A stretch of DNA of 59,363 nucleotides from Acidobacteriota bacterium (GCA_008363385.1 RHKY01000028.1:1-59363); one strand, 5' to 3'; positions 37,873 to 46,495 are shown, counted from the stretch's first letter. Made by a program: numbers and translations. The notes: a model not told the origin generated them from the sequence alone.

Positions 37873-40502
37873 GCGCCGCCCCGAACCTCCGCGAGTTTGG
37901 CCTGGACGCTGCGGAGGCCGACCGTTTCCTCTGCGTGCTCTTCCCGGACAGCTTCGACTATCCGCCCGCGGCCCGCGTCGGGCCGTTTGCCCTACCGTCG
38001 AAGAGCGCGGCCTGGACGGCCCCGACCGACCGCTCCGCGACGATCAGGGCTGCGGCGGGCTGGAGCGCGAGCGAGAACGTCTACGTCCACGCGGCCCTCC
38101 ACGACCTCGCCGCCGTCAACGGCCGCGGGTCGAGCGACTCCGCCTCCGTCGCGACCGCCCTCTGGGCAGACCTCGACGTGCTTCTCCCAGGTCACCGCCA
38201 CCGAAGCGCCGCGCTCCCCCAGGACCTCGCCGCGCTCGAGGAGCTGCTCGCGGCCTTGGCGATCCCGCCCTCCGTCCGCGTCCACTCCGGCTTCGGCCTT
38301 CAAGCCTACTGGCTCCTCCGTGAGCCGGTCGCCCTCTCCAATCCCACAGAGAGAGCGCACTACCTCGACGCCGCGGCCCGGCTCGAGCATCACGTCGCGA
38401 CGCTCGCCGACGAGCGAGGCTGGACCTTCGACCGCGTCGCCGACCTGGCGCGAATCCTCCGGTTACCCGGGACCGTCAACACGAAGAACCCCGACGCCCT
38501 CCGCCCCGTGCGACTGCTCGACGCCCGTGACACGGAGCCGGCCCGGTACAACCTCGCCGACTTCCTCGAGCTGCCCGAGGCACCGCCCGAGACGACGGCC
38601 CCCGCCCCGGAGCGTGTCCCCCTCGCCGACGACGAGCGGGCGGCCCTGGCCTCTCGTCTCGTCGCGTGGGCACTCCGCCGGGCCGCGACCACGCGGGGGC
38701 GGAACCCGAGCGGCTTCGACTTGGCCTGCCAGCTGCGGGACGCCGGCTTCACTCGAGTAGGCGCGACAATGTACCTCCGCGAGTACGCCGACAGGGTCCG
38801 CGCCCTCTGGCCGGAACGGAACTTCGCCGACGAGGAAGCCCTCGGGGCGCTCCGGCAAGCGTTCAAGCGCGAGCCCCGGAGCTCGCTCCCGGCCCTCCGG
38901 CCGACGGCCCTCTCGTCGCCCCCCCGCTGCGCCGTCGCCCTCGCAGCTCCCGCCGAGGCCGCACCGCCCGAGGAGCCCTGGCCGGCCCGGCAGCCGCTCC
39001 CGCCCCTCACCGCGCCCGTCCCGACGCTCCCCGCGGACCTCCTGCCCGACGTGCTGGCACCCTGGCTCACCGACGTAGCCGAGCGCGTCTCGATCCCGCT
39101 GGAGTTTGTCGCCGCGCCGGCCCTCGTCGGACTCGGCGCCGTCGTCGGGCGCGGCATCGCCGTCCGTCCGTTCGCCTACGACGACTTCAGCATCCCCGGC
39201 AACCTGTGGGGGGGAATTGTCGGTCCGCCCGGGACGATGAAGACCTCCGCCGTCGAGCAGGCGCTACGTCCTCTTCGCCGTCTCGTCGTGGAGGCGAGGA
39301 AGGCCTTCGAGTCGTCCGCCGCGGACCGCGACGCCAACGCCGCAGCTCTCGAAGCCAAGATGAAGGCCGCCAAGAGCCGCATGGAAGCGGCCGCAAAGAA
39401 GCGCGACGCCGCCGGAATCGCCTCCGGCCGGTCGGAGTTTCTGGAGCTTTCAGCCGAGGCGAAGGCCGCTCGTGTCACGGAGCGGCGGTACACGACGAGC
39501 GACGCCACGATCGAGAAGCTCGGGGCGCTGCTCAACGAGAACCCGCGAGGGATGCTCGTCGTCCGCGACGAGCTGACGGGATGGTTCCGCGGGCTCGACC
39601 GCGACGATCGTGCCCAGGATCGGGCGTTCTATCTGGAGGCGTGGAACGGGACGGGGAGCTTCACCGTGGACCGGATCATCCGCGGGACGCTCCACGTCGA
39701 GGCGCTGTGCCTCTCGATCGTCGGAGGGATCCAGCCCGGCAGGCTCTCGACCTACGTCAGGGGAGCCGTCGCCGGCGAGGAAGACGCTGACGGCCTGCTC
39801 CAGCGCTTCCAGCTGATCGTCTGGCCCGACGACTTCGGCGAATGGCGCGCCGTTGACCGCTGGCCCGCGAAGGAAGCCCGGGATCGGGCGTTCCACGTGT
39901 ACGAGCGGCTCGCGCTCATGGACCCCGTCCACTTCGGCGCCACGGTGGAGGAAGGGGAGCTGCCCTACCTCCGCCTCGATCCCGCGGCGCAGGCCCTCTT
40001 CATCGAATGGCGCCACGAGCTGGAGCGGCGCATCCGGTCCGAGGAGATGCGCGCCGCCCCCGCGTTCGAGGCTCATCTCGCCAAGTACCGCTCGCTCCTC
40101 CCGAAGCTGGCGCTCCTCTTCCACCTGGCCGAGGTCGCCGACGGGGGCGCCCGGCCCGGGCCGGTGACGCTCCGATCGACCCAGCGCGCCGCGGCGTGGA
40201 CGGACTTCCTCGAGGCCCACGCCCGGAAGGTGTACGCCGCCGAGCTGGCCGGCGACATGGGGCCGGCCCACGCCCTGGCCGAGAAGATCGAGGAGGGAGC
40301 CGTCCGGGATGGGACGAGCGTCCGGGCGATCGCTCAACGCGACTGGTCCGGACTCCGGAGCCACGGGTCCGTCTACGCCGCGGCGGAGGTCCTCTCCCGG
40401 TACGGCTGGCTCCGGATCGAGGACACCCAACCGGGCGACCGGGGCGGCCGGCCGTCCACTCTCCTCCGGCTCCACCCCGACCTCCGGAGGACCGCCCGAT
40501 GA
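37869..40502 (+). CDS. primase-helicase-like replication protein (RepB-primase-like N-terminus, DUF3987 ATPase)
   Basis: An 877-residue protein. The N-terminal 220 residues resemble plasmid/phage RepB-type primases: NVYVHAALHDLAAV, ATALWADLD (acidic metal site) and SVRVHSGFGLQAYWLL, then ARILRLPGTVNTKN. The centre is a DUF3987-type P-loop ATPase with Walker A GPPGTMKT (residues 452-459) and an acidic Walker B-like VVRDE (Asp567-Glu568), plus SIVGGIQPGRLS. A coiled coil lies around residues 490-540. The C-terminus is a winged-helix-like tail. It should start and unwind element DNA. The GTG start overlaps the previous stop by GTGA. Confidence 0.8.
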   Translation: MSAAPNLREFGLDAAEADRFLCVLFPDSFDYPPAARVGPFALPSKSAAWTAPTDRSATIRAAAGWSASENVYVHAALHDLAAVNGRGSSDSASVATALWADLDVLLPGHRHRSAALPQDLAALEELLAALAIPPSVRVHSGFGLQAYWLLREPVALSNPTERAHYLDAAARLEHHVATLADERGWTFDRVADLARILRLPGTVNTKNPDALRPVRLLDARDTEPARYNLADFLELPEAPPETTAPAPERVPLADDERAALASRLVAWALRRAATTRGRNPSGFDLACQLRDAGFTRVGATMYLREYADRVRALWPERNFADEEALGALRQAFKREPRSSLPALRPTALSSPPRCAVALAAPAEAAPPEEPWPARQPLPPLTAPVPTLPADLLPDVLAPWLTDVAERVSIPLEFVAAPALVGLGAVVGRGIAVRPFAYDDFSIPGNLWGGIVGPPGTMKTSAVEQALRPLRRLVVEARKAFESSAADRDANAAALEAKMKAAKSRMEAAAKKRDAAGIASGRSEFLELSAEAKAARVTERRYTTSDATIEKLGALLNENPRGMLVVRDELTGWFRGLDRDDRAQDRAFYLEAWNGTGSFTVDRIIRGTLHVEALCLSIVGGIQPGRLSTYVRGAVAGEEDADGLLQRFQLIVWPDDFGEWRAVDRWPAKEARDRAFHVYERLALMDPVHFGATVEEGELPYLRLDPAAQALFIEWRHELERRIRSEEMRAAPAFEAHLAKYRSLLPKLALLFHLAEVADGGARPGPVTLRSTQRAAAWTDFLEAHARKVYAAELAGDMGPAHALAEKIEEGAVRDGTSVRAIAQRDWSGLRSHGSVYAAAEVLSRYGWLRIEDTQPGDRGGRPSTLLRLHPDLRRTAR

Positions 40503-41023
40503 GCGAGGCGTTCCGCTCCCGCTGGACCGACTGGACTCCCGACGGCCCCGCCGCGGATTCTGGGAAACCCCCTACCTATGCACCCCCAAAACCCCCAGAA
40601 CCTAGTTTTGGGGGTTTTGCAGGCGCCTACCCTATCCGTTTTTCAAACTTCGAGGCCCCTCCGGCCGCCCCGCTGGCCCCCGTCCTCCCCGGCCCCTGGC
40701 CCGCCTGCTCGGGCTGCGGCCGGGCGTCCGGATGGCGGTCGTCGGCCGCCGACCCGACCCTCCGGTGCCCGTGCGGGACCCCCAGGGAGGAGCCGGGGGT
40801 CGATGGCAGGTGCGTCAGATGCCGGGCCGAGCTGCCCGACCCGGGGGACCTCCTCTGCCCGAGCTGCTACTGCGCCGCCACTGCCCCGAAAGTGGCCCGG
40901 AGCCCGGTCGTCCCTGTGGGAATCGAACGTGGCAGCCCTGCCAGACCGACAGATGGTGTCCGGGTGACCCCGCCGCCGGCCCCGGAGGCCCAGCTGGACC
41001 TCCTCCCCGGGGAGGTCCCGTGA
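40499..41023 (+). CDS. zinc-ribbon-like element protein
   Basis: A 174-residue protein whose ATG overlaps the primase stop. Residues 55-115 hold several Cys pairs (CSGCG, CPCG, CVRC, CPSCYC), enough for one or two zinc ribbons; the rest is Pro-rich and probably disordered. The first 130 bp include a visibly less GC-rich stretch (40560-40660), unlike its neighbours. Function unknown, possibly a primase or transcription accessory. Confidence 0.55.
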   Translation: MSEAFRSRWTDWTPDGPAADSGKPPTYAPPKPPEPSFGGFAGAYPIRFSNFEAPPAAPLAPVLPGPWPACSGCGRASGWRSSAADPTLRCPCGTPREEPGVDGRCVRCRAELPDPGDLLCPSCYCAATAPKVARSPVVPVGIERGSPARPTDGVRVTPPPAPEAQLDLLPGEVP

Positions 41024-41217
41024 GTCACGGCTACGGCAACGCGCACCTCCGCCAGGACCTCGACCTCCTCGAGCGACTCCGGGCGTCGGGCCGGCTCCGC
41101 GACCTCACCCGTGGCGAGGCCTTGCGCGCCATTCGGCAGGCCCGCGCCGAGGACCGCCGCCGGCAGCTGGCAGCCCGGCGCCAGACGGCCCCGGCCCCCG
41201 GGGAGGCGCCAGCGTGA
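41020..41217 (+). CDS. small helical element protein, 65 residues
   Basis: A 65-residue basic protein linked by GTGA overlaps to the genes on both sides. The core HLRQDLDLLERLRASGRL and ALRAIRQARAEDRRRQLAAR reads as two amphipathic helices. No family recognised. The consistent overlaps make it likely to be translated. Confidence 0.5.
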   Translation: MSHGYGNAHLRQDLDLLERLRASGRLRDLTRGEALRAIRQARAEDRRRQLAARRQTAPAPGEAPA

Positions 41218-41934
41218 CCGGCCGCGACCGCCCCGGGGAGGCCCTCGTCCACCCCCCGCTCGTCCACGGCTGCAGCGAGGCGCCTACGGCCGGCGACGAC
41301 CTCGCCCTCCTCCTCGACGACGCGCCCCTCGACGCAAGGTCGGACACCGCCTCGCTCCTGTCCGACGCGCCGCTCGAGGTCCCCTTCACGCTGAACGGCT
41401 CGCGCCGGCTCCTCCGGCGTCCCGGGCGGCGGAAGACGATGCTGGCGCCGCGTCAGGAAGCCCTCGACGCCGTCCTCGTCGAGCTGCCCCTCCCCGGGGA
41501 GGCGCTCCACCTCGTCATGGACGGATGCTCGGACACGTACCAGTTCCTCCCGCGTGCCCTCGACCTCCTCGGCCGGCCGGCAGGCGAGGTCCTCGCCGCC
41601 ACGTGGACGATGAACCGGGCGTTCGCGCTCGACTTCCTCTCGCAGCTGGACCGCGGCCGCATCCGCCGCGCCGGCCTGCTCGTCGGCGAGTACTTCAAGG
41701 CGAGAGCCGCACGTCTTCGCGACCATCACCGAGGGGATGCTCGCCCGGGGAATGCCGATCCGGGCGCACCTCAACCACTGCAAGCTGATCGTCCTGTCCG
41801 CGGCCCCCGACTTCCTCGTCTTCGAAGGCAGCGGCAACTGGACCGGCAACAGACGGGCCGAACAGATGACCGTGACGAACGACCGCGCCCTCTTCGACTT
41901 TCACGCCGCATGGATGCGCGAGGTCCTCGAGTGA
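41214..41934 (+). pseudogene. phospholipase-D-like protein gene with a +1 frameshift
   Basis: Two overlapping frames give one PLD-like protein. The first (from GTG 41214) runs through TLNGSRRLLRRPGRRKTML to LVGEYFK; the second picks up at about 41704 with EPHVFATITEGMLARG, then NHCKLIVLS (the HxK half of the HKD motif), FEGSGNWTGNRRAEQ and a normal C-terminus ending at the TGA overlapping the small terminase start. One extra base near AAGG at 41697-41700 explains the break. Whether it is decay, a programmed frameshift or an assembly error cannot be told. PLD-like genes are known next to terminases in some phages. Confidence 0.65.
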
Positions 41935-42416
41935 GCCGCAAGGCGACGCACGCCGAGGTCGAGGAGCGAGTGACGGAGGTCTACATCCTCCTGATACGGG
42001 GAGCCAGCCGCGCCGACATCCTGCGACACGCCGCGGACCGGTGGCACCTCGCCACTCGTCAGGCAGAAGACTACCTCGCACGCGCCAACGCCCGGCTCCG
42101 CGAGCTGGCCAGCTTCATCCACGAGGAGGAGCTAGGCAAGGCACGCGAGCGGCTGAACGACCTCTACTCGAAGAACTACCGCGTCCAGAGCTACCGCGAC
42201 GCCCTGGCCTGTCAGAAGGAGCTGAACGAGCTGCTCGGGCTCTACCCCGTCAAGACCGAGCGCCACGAGCACTCCGGCCCCGGTGGCGCGCCGATCCAGA
42301 TAGAAAGGATCCTCGACCCCCATGAGCTGGTCGCTCGACTCCGTGACGAGCTGGCCGCTGGAGAAGAGGCGCCGGCTCTCGGCGCTCCTGATCCGGAACC
42401 GCCCGGCCGCAACTGA
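41931..42416 (+). CDS. terS: phage terminase small subunit
   Basis: A 161-residue DNA-recognition subunit of the packaging motor. The N-terminal helical region KATHAEVEERVTEVYILLIRG, with SRADILRHAADRWHLATRQAEDYL as an HTH, binds packaging sites. The central coiled coil, KNYRVQSYRDALACQKELNELLGLY, is the typical oligomerisation part of this group. GTGA overlap with the PLD frame, 95-bp overlap with the large subunit gene. Confidence 0.72.
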   Translation: MSRKATHAEVEERVTEVYILLIRGASRADILRHAADRWHLATRQAEDYLARANARLRELASFIHEEELGKARERLNDLYSKNYRVQSYRDALACQKELNELLGLYPVKTERHEHSGPGGAPIQIERILDPHELVARLRDELAAGEEAPALGAPDPEPPGRN

Positions 42417-43167
42417 CCTCTTCCGCGAGGCCGGGCTCGCGCCCGACCCGTGGCAGCGGGACGTCCTCCTCTCGCGGGCGCCACGGACGCTCCTCCTCTG
42501 CTCGCGCCAGTCCGGCAAGTCCACCACCACCGCGTGTCTCGCCCTCTTCGAGGCGATCCACCGCGCCCCGGCCCTCGTCCTCCTCCTCTCGCCGTCGCTC
42601 CGTCAGTCCGGCGAGCTGTTCCGGAAGGTCCTCGACTTCTATCGCGCCCTCCCGTCGCCCCCGCGTTCCGTCGGCGAGTCGGCGCTCCGCCTGGAGCTCG
42701 AGAACGGAAGCCGGATCGTCTCGCTCCCCGGGACGGAGGAGACGATCCGCGGCTACTCCGGCGTTTCGCTATTGGCCGTTGACGAAGCGGCCCGTGTCCC
42801 GGACTCGCTCTACTTCAGCGTCCGGCCGATGCTGGCCGTTTCGGGCGGCCGGCTCCTGGCGTTGAGCACGCCGTTCGGCAAGCGCGGCTGGTACTTCGAC
42901 GCCTGGCAGGGCTCCGACCCGTGGGAGCGCGTCCGGATCACCGCCTACGACTGCCCGCGGATCCCTGCCGACTTCCTCGCGGAGGAGCGCCGTGCCATGC
43001 CCGCTTCGTGGTTCGCCGCAGAGTACGAGGCGACCTTCACCGAGGCCGAGGGGCAGTTCTTCCGCGAGGAGGACATCGCCCGCGCCCTGGCCGGCGACGT
43101 GGCGCCACTCTTCCCGGCGGAGCCGGTGCTCCCCGCGCCGCTCCTCCTCGGACCGGAGGCACGATGA
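42322..43167 (+). CDS. terL: phage terminase large subunit, ATPase domain
   Basis: A 281-residue packaging ATPase. Walker A is SRQSGKST (residues 61-68) and Walker B is LLAVDEAA (Asp154-Glu155); the coupling motif region is LLALSTPFGKRGW. The protein stops about where a normal large terminase would enter its nuclease domain; that domain is encoded by the next genes. The start inside terS (95-bp overlap) is needed for the N-terminal helices, though GTG 42343 is possible. ATGA overlap to the next gene. Confidence 0.85.
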   Translation: MSWSLDSVTSWPLEKRRRLSALLIRNRPAATDLFREAGLAPDPWQRDVLLSRAPRTLLLCSRQSGKSTTTACLALFEAIHRAPALVLLLSPSLRQSGELFRKVLDFYRALPSPPRSVGESALRLELENGSRIVSLPGTEETIRGYSGVSLLAVDEAARVPDSLYFSVRPMLAVSGGRLLALSTPFGKRGWYFDAWQGSDPWERVRITAYDCPRIPADFLAEERRAMPASWFAAEYEATFTEAEGQFFREEDIARALAGDVAPLFPAEPVLPAPLLLGPEAR

Positions 43168-43844
43168 GCCTCTTCTACCGCCACGAGCACACGAGCGCCC
43201 CTCGTCTTCGGCCCGGAGGCGAGACGAGCGACGCGCCCAGCTACACCATCGGGCTCTCGATCGGCCCGCCGAGCGACACGACGGGACTCGTCGTCGTCGA
43301 GACGACGGAGCGCCCCGAGTCGGCCGGCCCCGCCGCGGCGCCGTGGTCTCACGCCGTCCGTCACCTCCGCCGCTTCCCGCCCGGCAGCGGGTATCGGGAG
43401 ATCGTCGCCGACGTGCAGGCCATCCTCGTCAACCTGATCGGGGAGAGGACCGTCGTCCTCGACGTTACGGGCGTAGGCGTCCCCATCGCCGACCTCTTCA
43501 CCTGGCGTGAAGCGTGGACACGACGCTACCGGCTCACGGCAGGCGAGACGCTCGCGTCCGGCCCCGACACGCGCATCCCCCGCCAGGACGCCGCGGCCCG
43601 CCTGCAAATCGTTCTGCAAGAGCAGCGGCTTGCCATCGCCGCCGGCCCCCTGGCCGAGGAGCTGGCCCGCGACCTCCGGACGTTCAGCCCCAAGCCGGCC
43701 GCCGGCCCCGCCTCCGAGCTGGCCTGGCGCGAGCGGCCGTCGGACGACCTCGTCCTCGCCCTGGCTCTTGCCCTCGTCGTCGCGGATCAGCCGCCGGTCG
43801 AGGTTCACTTCGTCCCGTTCCGGCGCCCGCGGGTGGCGTTCTGA
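43164..43844 (+). CDS. RNase H-fold terminase nuclease homologue A, first catalytic Asp lost
   Basis: A 226-residue protein with the layout of the gp17-type terminase nuclease domain: strand YTIGLSIGPPSDTTGLVVVE, TVVLDVTGVGVPIADLF (Asp100) and SDDLVLALALALV (Asp194-Asp195). The first acidic residue, expected in the GLDxG motif, is serine (Ser32), so metal-dependent cutting is probably impaired. Overlaps terL by ATGA and the next gene by TGATG. It is a paralogue of the following gene and may serve a structural role. Confidence 0.68.
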   Translation: MSLFYRHEHTSAPRLRPGGETSDAPSYTIGLSIGPPSDTTGLVVVETTERPESAGPAAAPWSHAVRHLRRFPPGSGYREIVADVQAILVNLIGERTVVLDVTGVGVPIADLFTWREAWTRRYRLTAGETLASGPDTRIPRQDAAARLQIVLQEQRLAIAAGPLAEELARDLRTFSPKPAAGPASELAWRERPSDDLVLALALALVVADQPPVEVHFVPFRRPRVAF

Positions 43845-44458
43845 TGCGCCGCTACTTCGTCGGGCTCGACCTCGGACAGGCTCAGAACTACACGGCCCTC
43901 GTCGTCCTCGAGCGGGACGCGCCCGGACCGCTGGCGACCTACGCCCTACGGCACGCCGAACGGGTCCGGGGAATCTCGTACCTCGACATCGTCGAGCACG
44001 TCCGCGGGCTCCTCCTCCGCCCTCCGCTGGCCGGCTCGTCCGTCCTGGCCGTTGACGCTACCGGAGTCGGCGCCGCCGTGACCGACCTCTTCCGCCGCGC
44101 CGACCTCGGCTCCGAGCTCGTCCCCGTGACGATCCACGGAGGCGACCGCGTGACCCGCGACGGCGACCTCTACCGCGTCCCGAAGCGCAACCTCGCCGCC
44201 GTCGTCGCCGTCCTCCTGCAAGGCGGCCGGCTCCGGATCGCGTCGTCCCTCCCGCTCGCGCCCGTCCTGACGGAGGAGCTTCGGAGCTTTCGCGTGACGA
44301 TCAACCCGGCGACGGCGCACGAGAGCTACGCGGCCTGGCGTGAGGCGGATCACGATGACCTCGTCCTCGCCGTCGCCCTGGCCGCGTGGACCGCCGAGGC
44401 TCCCCGGCCCGGGGCGGGATGGCTCGAGCTGGCCGGGGAGATCCGCTCCCGGAGATGA
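43844..44458 (+). CDS. RNase H-fold terminase nuclease homologue B
   Basis: A 204-residue paralogue of the previous gene with all three acidic positions: Asp9 (FVGLDLGQAQNYTALVVLE), Asp71 (LAVDATGVGAAVTDLF) and Asp171-Asp172 (HDDLVLAVALA). It looks like the active headful nuclease of a split terminase. Having ATPase and nuclease on separate genes, with two nuclease copies, is unusual; large terminases are normally one chain. Confidence 0.72.
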   Translation: MRRYFVGLDLGQAQNYTALVVLERDAPGPLATYALRHAERVRGISYLDIVEHVRGLLLRPPLAGSSVLAVDATGVGAAVTDLFRRADLGSELVPVTIHGGDRVTRDGDLYRVPKRNLAAVVAVLLQGGRLRIASSLPLAPVLTEELRSFRVTINPATAHESYAAWREADHDDLVLAVALAAWTAEAPRPGAGWLELAGEIRSRR

Positions 44459-44574
44459 GGAAGCGTAGCGGCATGAGATCTAGTCGCGAGTCGCGTCACG
44501 GCACGGCGCGGACTTAGAATTCCTATGGGGAACCAGTAGTCTCGTTCGATCGTGCCATCGGGCGGAGGAGTCAC

Positions 44575-45717
44575 ATGGCTAGCTTCCAACTCCGGCGTCT
44601 CGCAGTTGCGGTTCTCGTGCCTTTGGTGCTCAGCGCGGGCATCAGTGTCGGGCAATCGACTCCCGCCGAACCGTCGGAAAGTGTGAGCCCGAGGAACTGG
44701 CCCGCACCGCCGTTCTGGCTACCGGGCAGGTCCGCCACGGGCGTCGTCCCCGACGCCCCTCGCTCGCTTGACGGTCGAGAGACCAGACGCGACATGTCCC
44801 GACCAAACGCCCTCCCGACCGGCGCCCTGCCATTCTTCGCCATCACGCCCTGCAGAATCGTCGACACCCGAAGCGACGGAGGCGCCTACGGTCGACCCGC
44901 TCTGAGGGCTTACGTTGCGCGCGCCTTTAACATACCCGCCGGCCCCTGCAGCGGTATTCCCGTCGACGCGGCAGCGTTCTCCCTGAATCTCACCGTCATC
45001 GGCGCCGCTGGCAGCTACACGGACGCCTTTCTCACTGCCTGGCCCAGCGGTACCTCCATGCCCGTAGTCGCCACGCTCAACTTCGGCGGGGAACAGCTCT
45101 CGAACAATGCTGCCGTCGTAGCCGCCGGAACCGCCGGCTCCATCGATGTGCTGGCTAGCTACGACACCCACCTCATCCTCGACATAAACGGGTACTACGC
45201 AGAACAGCCCAGCGTGACCTCCTTGAATGGCATCTCCGGCGTCGTGTCGCTCGTGGAGGGGGACAACGTCTCGATCACGAACGGCCCGGACAGTGTCACG
45301 ATCGCGAGCTCGGCCCCCCCGGGAAGTGGACTCCCGAGCGGGATGGTCGCGTTCTTCGCGCTGTCAGACTGCCCGACTGGCTGGAGCGCCTATGCAGCTG
45401 CGAATGGACGTTACGTCGTCGGGATTCTGAGCGGTGGGACTGTCGAAGGGACAGCTGGCACGGCGCTGTCTAGCCTTGAAGACCGACCGACAGGCTCTCA
45501 TTCCCATCCAATCACTGATCCCGGGCATCAACACACCATGTCATTCAAGCTCTATGGAGTGTATTCCTCGAGCGGCTTGGTCCTTACGTACGGTGATCCC
45601 TCGATGACGCTTAGCTCCTCCTCAAGCACGACCGGCATTTCTGTGAATTCCCCGTCTGGATCTGTCGCCGGCACGAACGCGCCCTACATCCAACTGCTCG
45701 CCTGTCGCAAGAACTGA
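44575..45717 (+). CDS. secreted protein with tail-collar-like C-terminus and host-type surface domain
   Basis: A 380-residue protein with a signal peptide (MASFQLRRLAVAVLVPLVLSAG). Residues about 88-208 (ITPCRIVDTRSDGG to LDINGYYAE) are the same type of domain as the C-terminus of the sugar dehydrogenase at 404. Residues 245-380 resemble phage tail-collar/fibre tips: PSGMVAFFALSDCPTGWSAY, NGRYVVG and a His-rich segment GSHSHPITDPGHQHTMSFK. A Sec signal is odd for a virion part. GC is visibly lower than in neighbouring genes. TAGAAT at 44515-44520 may be its -10 box and GGAGG lies upstream of the ATG. Confidence 0.65.
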   Translation: MASFQLRRLAVAVLVPLVLSAGISVGQSTPAEPSESVSPRNWPAPPFWLPGRSATGVVPDAPRSLDGRETRRDMSRPNALPTGALPFFAITPCRIVDTRSDGGAYGRPALRAYVARAFNIPAGPCSGIPVDAAAFSLNLTVIGAAGSYTDAFLTAWPSGTSMPVVATLNFGGEQLSNNAAVVAAGTAGSIDVLASYDTHLILDINGYYAEQPSVTSLNGISGVVSLVEGDNVSITNGPDSVTIASSAPPGSGLPSGMVAFFALSDCPTGWSAYAAANGRYVVGILSGGTVEGTAGTALSSLEDRPTGSHSHPITDPGHQHTMSFKLYGVYSSSGLVLTYGDPSMTLSSSSSTTGISVNSPSGSVAGTNAPYIQLLACRKN

Positions 45718-45803
45718 CGCGTTCCGGCGCCTCCAAGGAAGGCTCGTCAGATTGATCCGGAGTGCGCCTCGCTGTTCCGAAACCCGTCCGGAAGTCCGGA
45801 AAG

Positions 45804-45834
45804 GCGACGGCCCCCAGGTGGGCGAAGCCGTCGC
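45804..45834 (+). terminator. hairpin with T-rich tail after the tail-like gene
   Basis: GCGACGGC (45804-45811) pairs with GCCGTCGC (45827-45834) around a 15-nt loop, followed by a run rich in T (GGTTGTCGTTGTTTG). It lies 86 bp after the stop at 45717 and fits a terminator for the long rightward gene run. Confidence 0.4.
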
Positions 45835-45924
45835 AGGTTGTCGTTGTTTGTCGGCGGTCGTGCGGGCCGTCGCCGAGGACGGGCACACATACCCAGGCCG
45901 AGCCGGCGGTATTCTTCCGTCACG

Positions 45925-46293
45925 ATGAACCTCTGGCAGAAGGTCCGTGGATTGAAAGGCAAGGACTCGTCGCTTGTTCTCCTCGCCGTCTCGCTTCCGC
46001 TGGGTTGCGGGCTGATGACGCTCCACGAAGATGTCCAGAACACGCCTATCAGCTCCTCAGGCGCGGCGTCGCTTCTCGCACTCCTCGCTTACGCAAGCGC
46101 GACCGTGATGCTGCTCGCCTTCATCTCGGCCTTCTGGGGATGGCTCCACTTCTTCCTGGCCAGCACCGGCTTTCAGCCGAGCATCCGCCAGATCGAAGAT
46201 GAAGATGGGACCGACCTGTCTCCGATGACTCGCTTGCTGCTTCTCGCCGGCTCCCTGTTAATCACCGCCTTCCTGGTCAGAACCCCTCACTAG
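45925..46293 (+). CDS. small three-helix membrane protein
   Basis: A 122-residue protein with three likely membrane segments: SSLVLLAVSLPLGCGLMTL (about 20-38), SLLALLAYASATVMLLAF plus following aromatic residues (about 50-83) and MTRLLLLAGSLLITAFLV (about 100-118). Size and topology would suit a holin, but no endolysin is present, so I leave the function open. Lower GC than the rest of the element. Confidence 0.5.
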   Translation: MNLWQKVRGLKGKDSSLVLLAVSLPLGCGLMTLHEDVQNTPISSSGAASLLALLAYASATVMLLAFISAFWGWLHFFLASTGFQPSIRQIEDEDGTDLSPMTRLLLLAGSLLITAFLVRTPH

Positions 46294-46324
46294 CTGGCGC
46301 GCAAGGTGGCGCTACGCTGCGCCC

Positions 46325-46495
46325 GTGCCGTCCGCCACCGACCGACGCCGCGCTCGGCTCTACCGCTCCGGCCTGTCGCTCCGCCAGGTCGCCGAGCGGG
46401 AGGGATGCGCGTCGTCCACGGTGCTCCTCTCGCTCCGGGCGGCCGGCGTCCCCTCGCGCCCGATGACCTCCAGCCCCCTCGTCGGGTCTGCCCGC
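46325..46495 (+). pseudogene. possible helix-turn-helix fragment
   Basis: From GTG 46325, about 45 residues read as an HTH of the resolvase/transposase-adaptor type (RRARLYRSGLSLRQVAEREGCASSTVLLSLRAAGVPSRP). Beyond this the frame stays open only as the opposite strand of the next gene, which has better coding character. I take it to be a truncated regulator or a small gene whose end is unclear. Confidence 0.3.
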
